From Mageeibacillus sp. UBA6980 (lineage in GTDB: Bacteria; Bacillota; Clostridia; Saccharofermentanales; Saccharofermentanaceae), in the NCBI GenBank assembly GCA_002450095.1, contig DJYK01000036.1, positions 47,867 through 111,866 on the forward strand: a stretch of DNA of 64,000 bases, read 5' to 3'. The stretch's first letter is position 1; the number at the start of each line of letters is the position of its first letter. The position numbers were made by a program, and so were the translations under genes. This document shows positions 54,919-63,860 of this stretch, one piece after another. Below the pieces are notes generated by a model, which did not search any database, was not told the origin of the DNA, and saw only the letters and a list, made by a program, of their open reading frames with translations.

Positions 54919-56613
54919 ATGTCGTTGGGGTGCTTAAAGAAATACAAGTCACTTATTTTTGACTATTCATTTATACGTAAGTTTGGCGGAACCAGACTTC
55001 TCGGTGAGTTGCTTGAAATTATCACTTCAGATCATAAAGACGTATATGTAAGCAGATCTTTCAAACTGATGCATTATTGTGTCATCCATCAGGCCGATGA
55101 TAAGACGGCTTCGGCAGTCGGGGCCATGAGAGATTTTTGTACTATGCTTCTTCCGGATAAGCTTTTGCATTCGATCCAGCTTACCGAGACCTGTGCTTTT
55201 CTTGACAGGATGAAGGAATTAGAGGATTCATGTCTTGTTATGGCTTCTTCGGGAATTCTCTCTAAGAGATTGAGAGAGAAGACGCCCGATTATAACGGAG
55301 ATCTCTGCGTGATCGGTGATGATCTTGAACCTTCGATCTATCACGGCGTTTCAGATTATCTTGAATCTGTTACGGAAGAACCGATAAGTCCTCTGGCCGC
55401 TTCTGATAAGTATCTCGACGTACCTGTCTATTGTAATATCGGTGATACCATTACAACCGGCGACGGCAGACGTCTTACACTCGAGAAGAGAGTAAGTGCC
55501 GGTGCCGAAGGAATGGTGTTTACGACAGACGATCCGAGGATAGTCGCGAAGATCTACCATAAGGGTATAATCACGCCTTTGCGCTGGAAGAAGCTCCAGA
55601 CTCAGGTACAGATGGGCATTAATTCTTTTGGTATCTGCTGGCCTAAGGATCTTCTTTTCTATAAGAACATCCCTGTCGGATATACCATGATTATGGGAAA
55701 GGGAAGGACACTCGGAAATGTTTTTGACGGTCCGGATGCGCTTTTGAATTCTTTCCCCGAATGCACGAGACTTGATATAGTTACCACTCTGGCCGATCTT
55801 CTCGAGAAGTATATCTATCTTCATATGTTCGGCATCGTGGCAGGCGATATACAGATGAAGAATGCTCTTATCTATTCTTCTAATTCCATATACCTTATTG
55901 ATATGGACAGCGTACAGGTAGGAAATCTCCCTTGTCCCGTCGGAACCGAAGAATTTACAGATCCCAGATTATGGGGTAAGAATTTCTCGGGATTCTTGCG
56001 TTCTTTGAGGGATGAGGATTATTCCATTGCGATGCTCGTCTTCTCGATTCTTTTCTGCGGACTTCATCCGTATGCCACGAGGAACGGCGCAGAGACGCTC
56101 CGGGAAGAGATAACCGGAAAGAATTTCCCTTATTCTCTTGATTCGTCTGACACGGACCACATTCCCAAGGGCGGATATGATCATATTTGGGAATATCTTC
56201 CCGACAGATTGAGGGTCATGCTCTTTGAGACTTTCCATGAAGGGAAGTCGTTTGAGGCTGTCGAGTGGTATGAAGCGGTATTGGCTTATAAGGATGCGCT
56301 ATCCTCTCATGAGTTTACGAATGAGGAAGCGTATAAGGCATTCCCCGAGATGGACTATGTCGCTACCGACCCGGATCCCGTTTCCAAGCCCAGGTTTACT
56401 CCGCCGAAGAAGGCTGCTTCTTCCGGAGCCGGATCTCCTTTTAAGCCCGTGGCGAATAAGACTGTAAATTCCGTTCCCAACGGGCAATCTGCGCTTGCAA
56501 GAAGAATGTTTAATGAAGATAATGGTAGAGATAAACCCGACAATTCATCCGACAGTAAGCCGAACGGAGGTAATGACGGAGGTTTACTCGGATTATTTAA
56601 AAACAGGAGATAA
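54919..56613 (+). CDS. PIN-like domain fused to a serine/threonine protein kinase-like domain
   Basis: 564 residues. Residues 10-155 look like a PIN-fold (LIFDYSFIR with an early Asp, VYVSRSFKLMHYCV, SCLVMASSGILSKRLREK, DLCVIGDD). The kinase part covers about 185-450: glycine loop KRVSAGAEGMVF, K211 in VAKIYHK, catalytic loop AGDIQMKN with D310 and N315 (no HRD), and IDMDSVQ with D328 in place of DFG, all compatible with activity. This HHH/TerY-associated kinase type differs from Hanks kinases. The last 110 residues are a disordered Pro/Ser/Asn linker. It heads a module with a vWA protein and a PP2C phosphatase, the composition of TerY-P triads known from Ter stress systems. The nuclease activity of the PIN part is unproven. 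Confidence 0.75.
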   Translation: MSLGCLKKYKSLIFDYSFIRKFGGTRLLGELLEIITSDHKDVYVSRSFKLMHYCVIHQADDKTASAVGAMRDFCTMLLPDKLLHSIQLTETCAFLDRMKELEDSCLVMASSGILSKRLREKTPDYNGDLCVIGDDLEPSIYHGVSDYLESVTEEPISPLAASDKYLDVPVYCNIGDTITTGDGRRLTLEKRVSAGAEGMVFTTDDPRIVAKIYHKGIITPLRWKKLQTQVQMGINSFGICWPKDLLFYKNIPVGYTMIMGKGRTLGNVFDGPDALLNSFPECTRLDIVTTLADLLEKYIYLHMFGIVAGDIQMKNALIYSSNSIYLIDMDSVQVGNLPCPVGTEEFTDPRLWGKNFSGFLRSLRDEDYSIAMLVFSILFCGLHPYATRNGAETLREEITGKNFPYSLDSSDTDHIPKGGYDHIWEYLPDRLRVMLFETFHEGKSFEAVEWYEAVLAYKDALSSHEFTNEEAYKAFPEMDYVATDPDPVSKPRFTPPKKAASSGAGSPFKPVANKTVNSVPNGQSALARRMFNEDNGRDKPDNSSDSKPNGGNDGGLLGLFKNRR

Positions 56614-56618
56614 GATTT

Positions 56619-57344
56619 ATGGCTCAGAACGGTATCAACGCATCGGATTTTGGCAGCAGTACAAAGAGAAGACTTCCCATTTGTTTCTGTCTTGATACAT
56701 CGGGGTCAATGATGGGTAATCCGATCAAGCAGCTCAATCAGGGACTTTCTAACTTTATCGCTTCGATCAAAGCGAACGATGATACCAGATCTTCCACTGA
56801 CATAGCCATTATCACTTTCGGTTCCGCAGTTGAGATCGTAATGCCTTTCGGAAGGATCTCAGGCGAAGGACTTCCCGATATCTCTGCATCTACGACGATG
56901 ACTCCTATCGGTGAAGGTATACTTACGGCGCTGGAACTTCTCAATGCGCGTAAAGAAGGTTATAAGGAGCAGGGGATCAAGTATTATCAGCCCTGGCTCG
57001 TTGTAATTACCGACGGTGCGCCTCAGGGGCCTAATGCCATGGCCAATATGGAGCTCGCGATCAAAGCATGTAATGAGCTTGAGAAGGACGATAAACTCGT
57101 TATCTTCAACATCGGCGTAGGTAACAGCGTCGATTGGGATATCCTGAAGAGATTGTCGGTTAAGAGGGAAGAGCCCATTTCCGTTTCTTCCGGAGACTTC
57201 GGAAAGCTATTTGAGTTCCTGGGTTCTTCGAGCTCGTCCGTTGTTTCATCCGGCATGAGCGATGATGCCCTGTACAATATATCTACGGAGCCTGAGGGCG
57301 AATCGGTAGATGTAGACGATTTCTTTAAGTTTATGGATGAATAA
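56619..57344 (+). CDS. von Willebrand factor A domain protein (TerY-like)
   Basis: 241 residues, essentially one vWA domain. The metal-ion site is complete: FCLDTSGSMMG (D26, S28, S30), T95 in TTMTPIGEG and D132 in VITDGAPQGPN. TerY proteins have the same length and place their DxSGSM near the N-terminus. It probably bridges or scaffolds the kinase and phosphatase in a metal-dependent way. The last 35 residues are acidic and end in FFKFMDE. The gene lies five bases after the kinase gene and three before the PP2C gene. Confidence 0.9.
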   Translation: MAQNGINASDFGSSTKRRLPICFCLDTSGSMMGNPIKQLNQGLSNFIASIKANDDTRSSTDIAIITFGSAVEIVMPFGRISGEGLPDISASTTMTPIGEGILTALELLNARKEGYKEQGIKYYQPWLVVITDGAPQGPNAMANMELAIKACNELEKDDKLVIFNIGVGNSVDWDILKRLSVKREEPISVSSGDFGKLFEFLGSSSSSVVSSGMSDDALYNISTEPEGESVDVDDFFKFMDE

Positions 57345-57347
57345 TAT

Positions 57348-58466
57348 ATGGATAAGATTACCGTTTCAGCCGTTACCTTAATGGGTCAAAAGCACAAGAA
57401 CCGCGGTGTTCCTTGTGAAGACTTCTCTGTCGCTGTTCAGAATAACGGGGTTTCCTGTGTTGTAGTTGCAGACGGTGCGGGTTCCAAGCAGTATACACAT
57501 GCCAAATACGGTTCTAAAGCCTGCTGTGAAGCAGTATCGATGCTTCTTACCGAGTATTTTGATGCGCTCTATAATGAGAATCGCGAGGCTGCCGTAAGGT
57601 CTGTTGTCATTGCAACGGTTCACGTTGCTTTCTCCAAACTGATCGAGCATTTTAAGCTCGATACTCTCGACAGACTATCCTGTACATTGCTGTTTTGTGC
57701 CGTAAAGGACAGACGTGTTCTCATAGGGCATATAGGTGACGGTCTCATCGCAGGTGTCTCTCCTTCGGGAGTGCGTCCGATAACGATGCCTCAGAACGAT
57801 GCCGCCGGACATACATATTTCGTTACGGCTCCGCATGCTGCAGATTACTTAAGACTTGTTAAGACTACCGTCGATGACTTGCACGGTGTTGCATTAATGA
57901 CTGACGGTGTCCAGGACAGTGTTTACGACGAGAATGCAGGACTTGTAAAGCCTGTTGTCGTACGTATGGTCGAGACCTGTGCAAACGGCCGTGAACAATC
58001 TGAGAAAGAGATCAAGTCGATACTTGAACAGTATGTTGTGGGTGCTTCGAACAACAGTGACGATTCTTCTTTCGGAATAGTTTATTTTGACGGGACCAAC
58101 GCTCCCGATTCATCAAAGCTCTCCAAGAACGCCGACCGCTTCCCCAAAAGTGAGATCACTTTTAAGGAACTTCAGGAACAGATGTTGCCTGAAGTGAAGA
58201 AAGCAAAGCAGATCATTACTGATTGTGCTTCCAATCCGGCTCCGAAGATGACACCTGTTGATGATGAAGTCAACACCGGAAACGAGTTCCATCCCAAGAC
58301 CTCTTACGTTAAGAAGGATGAGAATGAGTCTTCTGCCAAAGAGACGGAAATGAAGATTGATTCCAATAAGAAGAAAGACTCCTCCGTCTTGCTCAAGGCG
58401 GTTGCTTTGCTGGAATTGATTGCTATTATATTATTGTTGATCAAAATATTTATTCTTGGGGGTTGA
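57348..58466 (+). CDS. PP2C-family serine/threonine phosphatase with C-terminal membrane anchor
   Basis: 372 residues. The PP2C metal-binding acids are present: ED at 24-25, VVADGAGS with D42-G43, HIGDGLIAGV and LMTDGVQDS. After the catalytic domain (to about 255) comes a 90-residue acidic linker and a terminal hydrophobic helix (about 347-368), followed by only a few residues, so it is a tail-anchored enzyme facing the cytoplasm. It would reverse the action of the neighbouring kinase. No sensor domain outside the membrane is present. Confidence 0.92.
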   Translation: MDKITVSAVTLMGQKHKNRGVPCEDFSVAVQNNGVSCVVVADGAGSKQYTHAKYGSKACCEAVSMLLTEYFDALYNENREAAVRSVVIATVHVAFSKLIEHFKLDTLDRLSCTLLFCAVKDRRVLIGHIGDGLIAGVSPSGVRPITMPQNDAAGHTYFVTAPHAADYLRLVKTTVDDLHGVALMTDGVQDSVYDENAGLVKPVVVRMVETCANGREQSEKEIKSILEQYVVGASNNSDDSSFGIVYFDGTNAPDSSKLSKNADRFPKSEITFKELQEQMLPEVKKAKQIITDCASNPAPKMTPVDDEVNTGNEFHPKTSYVKKDENESSAKETEMKIDSNKKKDSSVLLKAVALLELIAIILLLIKIFILGG

Positions 58467-58469
58467 TCC

Positions 58470-59303
58470 GTGGATAGAGATGAGAAGAAATATGAAGTTT
58501 TACCGGGTGTAAAGACGCCTGATATTAAATCTATCCTTGATGCAGCCTCTGATTTCAGCAATCCCGGCGTTGATAACGTTGCGATCAAAGGCGGAGAAAT
58601 AAGAAAGACTCTGGCACCCGACAAGACTGATTCTCACGCTCCTACAAGCGAAGAGATCGCCAAGCTCCAGAATCTCGGCGAAGAGGTTGCAGAAGAGGAA
58701 CGCCGCACATCAGAAGAATCCCGTAAGGTTATGGAACTTATCAAGAAGCAGGTCAAGGCTCCTGAATCCATGAAAGACCTTAAGAAGGCCGCTGCCTCCA
58801 AGGTTATAAGTGAAGAGAAGCGTGAGATCCTCGAGAAGGAACGTGCAGAGCAGGAAGCGAAGCAGGCTGAAGAAGAGGCCAAGAATAAGGCAAGAGAAGA
58901 AAGAAGACTTGCTCAGCAGAAGATAGTTGAAGAATCTCAGCAGAAGAAGGCTTTAGCCGAGCAGAAGGCTCGTGAGGAAGAGGCTAAGAAGGAAGAAGAA
59001 GCCAAAAAAGAAGCCGAAGTCAAGAAGAAAGCCGAAGCGGAAGCAGCAAAGGCAAAGAAGAAAGACGTGCCTGCCGAGAAGAAGGCTGCAGATTCCGACA
59101 GCAATAAGGATGACGAGTATAAAGCTTGGGTAAAGGCGAAGCGAGAGGCTGCCCTTAAGGATAAGAAGAATGCGGCATCCGAACCTGATAAAGCGGAAAA
59201 GTCCGCTCCCAAAAAGTCCGAAAGCAGCACTCCCAAGAATGCTCAGGAGAGAATTTCTGATTCAGAATCTCAGGCTATAGACGATTTCTCGGAATTTCTT
59301 TAA
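58470..59303 (+). CDS. Charged Lys/Glu/Ala-rich coiled-coil protein of the kinase module
   Basis: 277 residues from a GTG with GGGGG upstream. No catalytic fold is seen. Residues 1-60 are mixed, 65-200 form a continuous heptad-like helix of Glu, Lys, Ala and Arg (EEERRTSEESRKVMELIKKQ; later long AEEEAKK runs), and the tail is Ser/Lys-rich and ends in an acidic motif, DDFSEFL. It has no signal or membrane helix. Placed three bases after the phosphatase gene, it may be a scaffold or a phosphorylation target of the module; many Ser and Thr residues sit at the helix edges. Resemblance to TolA is only compositional. Confidence 0.75.
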   Translation: MDRDEKKYEVLPGVKTPDIKSILDAASDFSNPGVDNVAIKGGEIRKTLAPDKTDSHAPTSEEIAKLQNLGEEVAEEERRTSEESRKVMELIKKQVKAPESMKDLKKAAASKVISEEKREILEKERAEQEAKQAEEEAKNKAREERRLAQQKIVEESQQKKALAEQKAREEEAKKEEEAKKEAEVKKKAEAEAAKAKKKDVPAEKKAADSDSNKDDEYKAWVKAKREAALKDKKNAASEPDKAEKSAPKKSESSTPKNAQERISDSESQAIDDFSEFL

Positions 59304-59350
59304 TTGCGACAAAATGTCGGCTTGATTTCTTTTACGTTACATCGCATTGC

Positions 59351-59401
59351 CGGTAAAGCGATTCACTGAATTATGCCTCAGTTTACCGCTATAATATACG
59401 T
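59351..59401 (+). promoter_or_regulatory. Promoter giving a likely leaderless message for the NlpC/P60 gene
   Basis: TATAAT (59390-59395) is followed by six bases and the ATG at 59402; there is no Shine-Dalgarno. CGGTAAA (59351-59357) and TTTACCG (59382-59388) form an inverted repeat flanking the place where a -35 would be, a possible operator. Confidence 0.55.
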
Positions 59402-60619
59402 ATGAGTTACACGATACGTAAGATTATGGCGTTTACCGCGGGGATCGCGATTACTTTCAATGTTTTAAGCGTCAATGACATCGGCGCTGTAAATGACGTG
59501 TCCCTGCAGGCTCCCGAGATGGAGATAACGACTGCGGAACCGGTCGATTATGTTCCGTCGGCGATCATTGTATCGAATTCTCATATTTCGGCGGAAGTTA
59601 CGGAAAAGACTGATGATATCGAAGGCAGGACATTTACCATCGATCTCGATGAAGAAGCGGATGATGCGCTCGAAAACGGTGAATTTGTTCGTGACGGATC
59701 ACATCTTTGGGTAAATGTTGATATAGCGAATCTTCGATCGGAACCGTCAACCGATTCCGACGTTCTCACGCAGATCACTTATTCATCCGATATTATCCGT
59801 GTTTCATACAGCAATGAATGGTCATTGGTAAGACTTGATGACGGTACGGAAGGATACGTACTCTCATCCTTGCTGTCAGAAGATGAGATCGTTCTTCCGA
59901 CGGCAACACCCACGCCTCTTCCGACGGCTACTCCTACACCTATGCCTACAGCCACTCCTACGCCGATTCCTACGGCTACACCTGCTCCTACGCAGGGTCC
60001 GGCCTATACCGAGACGCCTATGAGTGCCACTGTTTATGCTTCATGCGTGATGAATGTCAGATCCGGCCCCGGAACAGAGTATTCACTTGTTACCGGTCTG
60101 AATACCGGTGACGCCATTACCGTTACCGCTTCCACTGATAACGGTTGGTACAGGACTTCTGACGGATACTATGTTAAGGCCGATCTCTGCCTCGATCAGG
60201 CTCCTGCGGCTCCCGCAGCACAGACAGGCGGTTCAACATCGACAGCCGTTGATCCTTCCGGATTTTCCGACTTCGGTTCATACTGTCTGCAGTTTGTCGG
60301 AACTCCTTATGTTTACAGCGGCGCATCACCGTCAGGCTTTGACTGTTCCGGTTTTGTCTCATACATTTATGCCAACTACTACGGCATCAGCCTTCCTCAT
60401 AATGCTGCCGATATATCAGAGCTTGGAAGCGGTGTATCAGCTGACAGTGTGCAGGTTGGCGACGTACTTTGTCACGACTATAATAACGACGGTTATATCG
60501 ATCATGTCAGCCTCTATATAGGTAACGGAACTTGTGTACATGCATCCAATTCCAGAATGGGTGTCATCACTGCCAACTGGCCTATGGGATCAGTTGTTAC
60601 TATCAGAAGATTCACCTAA
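59402..60619 (+). CDS. Secreted SH3-SH3-NlpC/P60 cell-wall endopeptidase
   Basis: 405 residues. Residues 5-30 form a signal sequence. A first bacterial SH3 domain lies at about 103-160 (WVNVDIANLRSEPSTDS), then a 35-residue threonine-proline linker built of TPTPxPTA units, a second SH3 at about 210-265 (VMNVRSGPGTEYSLV), and an NlpC/P60 domain at the end with Cys in FDCSGFVSYIY, His in DHVSLYIGNG and a third polar residue in CVHASN. It should cut peptide cross-links of peptidoglycan. It follows the kinase module but has its own promoter. Its 3' end overlaps the converging MATE gene by 30 bases. Confidence 0.94.
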   Translation: MSYTIRKIMAFTAGIAITFNVLSVNDIGAVNDVSLQAPEMEITTAEPVDYVPSAIIVSNSHISAEVTEKTDDIEGRTFTIDLDEEADDALENGEFVRDGSHLWVNVDIANLRSEPSTDSDVLTQITYSSDIIRVSYSNEWSLVRLDDGTEGYVLSSLLSEDEIVLPTATPTPLPTATPTPMPTATPTPIPTATPAPTQGPAYTETPMSATVYASCVMNVRSGPGTEYSLVTGLNTGDAITVTASTDNGWYRTSDGYYVKADLCLDQAPAAPAAQTGGSTSTAVDPSGFSDFGSYCLQFVGTPYVYSGASPSGFDCSGFVSYIYANYYGISLPHNAADISELGSGVSADSVQVGDVLCHDYNNDGYIDHVSLYIGNGTCVHASNSRMGVITANWPMGSVVTIRRFT

Positions 60620-61969
60620 TCTCCTGTAAACCGTAAAGTACATTGTAAGAAAGCTTGCAAGTCCTCCTATGACATTGGAGACAGGCTCTGCTGCGAATAC
60701 TCCGTTTACCGAAGGATCGGTTATCTTCGGGAGGAGCAACGTAAGCGGAATGACCAATATAGCCTTGCGGAATAAAGAGAAGAATATGGCGCGTCCGTTC
60801 TTCTCAAGAGACATGAATGTCGATTGCCCGGAAAACTGGAACGCCATAAATACATACGCAAGAAAGAAGATGTGAAGTGCGGGGACGGCAGAGCTTATAA
60901 ATGCATCATCCTGTGTAAACATCCTTATAAAGAAACCCGGGAATAGAAATACGAGAAGCCAGGCGATCCCGGTATACAGAAAAGCCGCCAGAAACGATAT
61001 CCTTATACCGCTCTGAACTCTCTTATATTTGCCGGCACCGTAGTTGAAGCTTAATACGGGCATGGCTCCGTTTGTTATCGCATGAACGACTACGCTCATG
61101 ATATCCCTTACGGAACTTACGATCGTCATTATACCGACGTAATCGTCTCCTCCGTAATGAGAGAGAGTCCTGTTGCACACGATCTGTGTCGCACTGTTTG
61201 TAAACTGCATGATAAACCCGGTAAGTCCCACCGCGCATATCTCACCGCATATGGAGGGGACAGGCTTCATAAGGCTGAATGTGAGTTTGTGCTTCGGCTT
61301 TTTGCCCGTAAGGAAAATAAGGACCCAGATCAAAGATGCCGTCTGAGATATAACGGTCGCTAAAGCCGCTCCTTCTATATTCATATGCCAAACGAATATA
61401 AAAAGAGGATCGAGGATAAGATTGAGAATGGCTCCGGTAAGAGTCGTGATCATCGCGGTAACCGGATAACCTTGTGAGCTTATGTAGTAATTAAGGCCGT
61501 TCGCGAGCATTGTGGCGGCCGTGCCGAAGAGGTAAATGCGAAGGTAGGAGGCAGCATAAGGGAAGGTTGCGTCAGAGGCACCGAGCGCATACAGTATCGG
61601 CTTCATGAATACAAAGAGTATGACGGAGAGAATAATGCTTCCGGATAACATAAGCGTGAAGGAGTTGTTAAGTACTTTCGAAGCTTTGCCGTGATTTCCG
61701 GATCCCATGGCAATCGAGAACACCGGAGCACCGCCCTGACCGAACAGCATCGTAAAAGCGAGTATGATCGAGACGATAGGAAAGGTGAGACCTAACCCGG
61801 TGAGTGCATCTTTGCCTTCTCCCGGGATATGTCCAATGTAGATCCTGTCGACGATGTTATAAAGAAGCTGAACAAGTTGAGACAGCATCAGGGGAAGAGC
61901 CTGCCTTATAACATGACCGGCTACGCTTCCTTGTCCGAAATCAGTTGAATGTCCTTTACTTACAGCCAT
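60590..61969 (-). CDS. MATE-family efflux transporter
   Basis: About 459 residues from the ATG at 61969 (MAVSKGHSTDFG, then the first helix). An in-frame start at 62080 would add 37 residues with an odd hydrophobic stretch. Neither has a ribosome site, and TATACT directly abuts the 61969 ATG, so the true start is unsure. Twelve membrane helices and the MATE signs ALPLMLSQLVQLLYNIVDRIYIGHI and PLFIFVWHMNIEGAALATVISQ are clear. It exports cationic compounds against sodium or protons. The gene converges on the NlpC/P60 gene. Confidence 0.9.
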   Translation of the reverse strand: MAVSKGHSTDFGQGSVAGHVIRQALPLMLSQLVQLLYNIVDRIYIGHIPGEGKDALTGLGLTFPIVSIILAFTMLFGQGGAPVFSIAMGSGNHGKASKVLNNSFTLMLSGSIILSVILFVFMKPILYALGASDATFPYAASYLRIYLFGTAATMLANGLNYYISSQGYPVTAMITTLTGAILNLILDPLFIFVWHMNIEGAALATVISQTASLIWVLIFLTGKKPKHKLTFSLMKPVPSICGEICAVGLTGFIMQFTNSATQIVCNRTLSHYGGDDYVGIMTIVSSVRDIMSVVVHAITNGAMPVLSFNYGAGKYKRVQSGIRISFLAAFLYTGIAWLLVFLFPGFFIRMFTQDDAFISSAVPALHIFFLAYVFMAFQFSGQSTFMSLEKNGRAIFFSLFRKAILVIPLTLLLPKITDPSVNGVFAAEPVSNVIGGLASFLTMYFTVYRRLGESSDSNN

Positions 61970-62226
61970 AGTATAATTTGAATCAGAAAGCCGATAGGCT
62001 ACTGAAAAAAGAATACTAACACACCTGCAGATCATTATCAATTTAATGCGGATTGGAACACCTGAGTCTATATAAAGCATCCGAAGAATTTTATAAAGAC
62101 AGTTTTTCCATTCTGAAATTGAAATGTAAATCCCGCTTTATTTTGATTATACTGATAATAAGAATTATTTTAGGATAGAAGAATACTGATATCAAATCGA
62201 ATAAGTTTAATACAGGAAGAATAAAT
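61970..62226. other. 257-bp intergenic region between MATE and deaminase genes
   Basis: This gap is clearly more AT-rich than the regions to the left. It holds the possible MATE -10 (TATACT at 61975-61970 on the minus strand) and, near the right end, AGGAAG at 62216-62221 as ribosome site of the deaminase. No RNA gene or terminator is visible. Confidence 0.5.
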
Positions 62227-62853
62227 ATGTGGAAAGATCTGACACTTGGGTGGCAAATTGCTTTTGAAGAGGCATGGATCGCTTTCGGGAACGGAAGCTG
62301 TCCTATTGGCGCAGCTATCTTTGATGAGGATGATAATCTTCTTGTAAGAGAGCACAACAGGGGGGCTGAAAAAGATACGGTAAACAGGAACGTGGCCCAC
62401 GCAGAAGCTTGTGCGCTCCGCCGACTGGATACATCTGCTTGTAATCCCAAGACAGTTGTTCTTTACACTACCATGGAGCCATGTCCAATGTGCATGGGCA
62501 CGGCAGTAATGTCTAACATTAAGCATCTGCACTACGCTTCCGAAGATCCATACTGCGGGAGCGTTCACTGGAAGGAAGAGGACCCTTATGTTAAAGGACA
62601 GGGACTTGACTACGAACTTGAATCCGGCGAAAAGGAATTTGTCCAGCTTGTAATACAAAGTTACTTTGAACTTAAAGGTATAGAAAAAGGATGCAGCGAC
62701 AAAGTACTTCGAACCTTCGAATCCTACAACAGTCATGCTGTACAGGCAGCGAGAGGGTTCTACAATAATAAAAAGCTGGATTCATATGTATCTGAGAATA
62801 CCTCTTTTCCCGTTGTTTATGATGAGATTGCTACGTTGTTCTATTCATTATAA
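62227..62853 (+). CDS. Nucleoside/guanine deaminase family protein (CDA fold)
   Basis: 208 residues. The zinc-binding motifs of the cytidine/deoxycytidylate deaminase superfamily are intact: HAEACAL near residues 59-65 (His ligand, Glu proton shuttle) and EPCPMCMG near 85-92 (two Cys ligands). The front half resembles guanine and tRNA-adenosine deaminases, but about 60 extra residues at the C-terminus (from GCSDKVLRTFESYN) are not part of TadA. The substrate is therefore open. Good AGGAAG site before the ATG. Single gene in the AT-rich right end. Confidence 0.85.
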   Translation: MWKDLTLGWQIAFEEAWIAFGNGSCPIGAAIFDEDDNLLVREHNRGAEKDTVNRNVAHAEACALRRLDTSACNPKTVVLYTTMEPCPMCMGTAVMSNIKHLHYASEDPYCGSVHWKEEDPYVKGQGLDYELESGEKEFVQLVIQSYFELKGIEKGCSDKVLRTFESYNSHAVQAARGFYNNKKLDSYVSENTSFPVVYDEIATLFYSL

Positions 62854-62968
62854 TTAACAGGGAAAGTGAGTTTTCTAAAGGAGAGTAACAACATTTCTTT
62901 GATAAAGCAGCATCGTAGTCTTAAAATCCGGCGTCATGTATTATTATAAATTGAGGCGGGAGGCTGAT

Positions 62969-63829
62969 ATGACAAGTGATTACGGTGAAAATGTACCTTA
63001 TGAAGTAGTTCCTGAGAGCAATGATAGGGAATATAAGCGAAGCATTTGGGGTGCAGCTATAGGATTACAGGCGGTTGATGGCCTGAAGCCTTCTGAATAC
63101 TTATTATCGCTTGCGGATGATAATATTAACGGGAGAAAGACTTATTCTGAGATTTCAGAAGAGCTTATCAAAGAGTATAAAGACCGTGATGATAGGCAAA
63201 AAGAAGCCGATATAGTCTCTTGTCGAATCGCTCAAATACTTGAGCAGTCAACTTTTGTAATGTCTCCGGAATTTTTTTTATCGATACATGATTTCTTGTT
63301 TGAGGATGTGTTTAGTCCTGATTGGGTAGGCAGATTTCGTAAAGTCAATCTAACAAAAGAGGAAGATATCCTTTATGGTGACACGGTTTACTATACGGAT
63401 TTTTTATCGATAAAGAGCCGATTACGATTCTTGCTTGAAGAAGAAACAAACTACAAGTATTCGCATCCTATGTCACTTGACGATATAAACCATTTGTCTG
63501 AGTTTACAAGAAATGTTTGGCAAACGCACCCGTTCAGAGAGGGAAATACCAGGACAATAGCAGTTTTTATTGAAATGTATTTACTATCTATGGGTTACGA
63601 TGTTAATAATCAGCCGTTCAAGGAAAATGGATTGTATTACAGAAACGCGTTGGTGAGAAGCTGTTATAAATGTGATGAGAAAGGCATTATTCCGACTTAT
63701 GAGTATTTGAATATATTCTATAGGAATATACTGAACAACGAGAGTATTACTATGAGTATAAATGACCAGTTCATACTGACGCCGGATGAACCGGATTCAA
63801 CTGTTGATACAGATGACATAGATCCGTAA
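62969..63829 (+). CDS. Fic-domain protein (probable AMPylator)
   Basis: 286 residues from the ATG at 62969 with GGGAGG upstream; the ATG at 62936 overlaps poor context. The core motif HPFREGNTR (H187 catalytic; HPFx[D/E]GN-x-R) fits an active Fic protein that transfers AMP or a similar group to a hydroxyl of a target. The residues before it (IHDFLFEDVFSPDWVGRFR) are the conserved flap region. The N-terminal 80 residues (SIWGAAIGLQAVDGLKPSEY) match the chromosomal Fic proteins of Firmicutes. I do not see a clear (S/T)xxxE(G/N) inhibitory helix. Base composition is AT-richer than the core genes, which suggests recent arrival. Confidence 0.88.
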   Translation: MTSDYGENVPYEVVPESNDREYKRSIWGAAIGLQAVDGLKPSEYLLSLADDNINGRKTYSEISEELIKEYKDRDDRQKEADIVSCRIAQILEQSTFVMSPEFFLSIHDFLFEDVFSPDWVGRFRKVNLTKEEDILYGDTVYYTDFLSIKSRLRFLLEEETNYKYSHPMSLDDINHLSEFTRNVWQTHPFREGNTRTIAVFIEMYLLSMGYDVNNQPFKENGLYYRNALVRSCYKCDEKGIIPTYEYLNIFYRNILNNESITMSINDQFILTPDEPDSTVDTDDIDP

Positions 63830-63860
63830 GGATCAATAATCTGATAACTCAAAGAACAGG

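Noticed and set aside
58634..59236. Serine/phenylalanine-rich minus-strand frames
   Set aside because: They are the antisense reading of the Lys/Glu/Ala-rich coiled-coil gene, whose composition keeps several frames open.
59880..60000. Short tandem DNA repeats as a regulatory or mobile element
   Set aside because: They encode the threonine-proline linker between the two SH3 domains of the cell-wall hydrolase.
62969..63240. Built-in Fic antitoxin helix with the (S/T)xxxE(G/N) motif
   Set aside because: The nearest candidates (such as SEISEE) lack the final Gly or Asn, so I do not claim autoinhibition.
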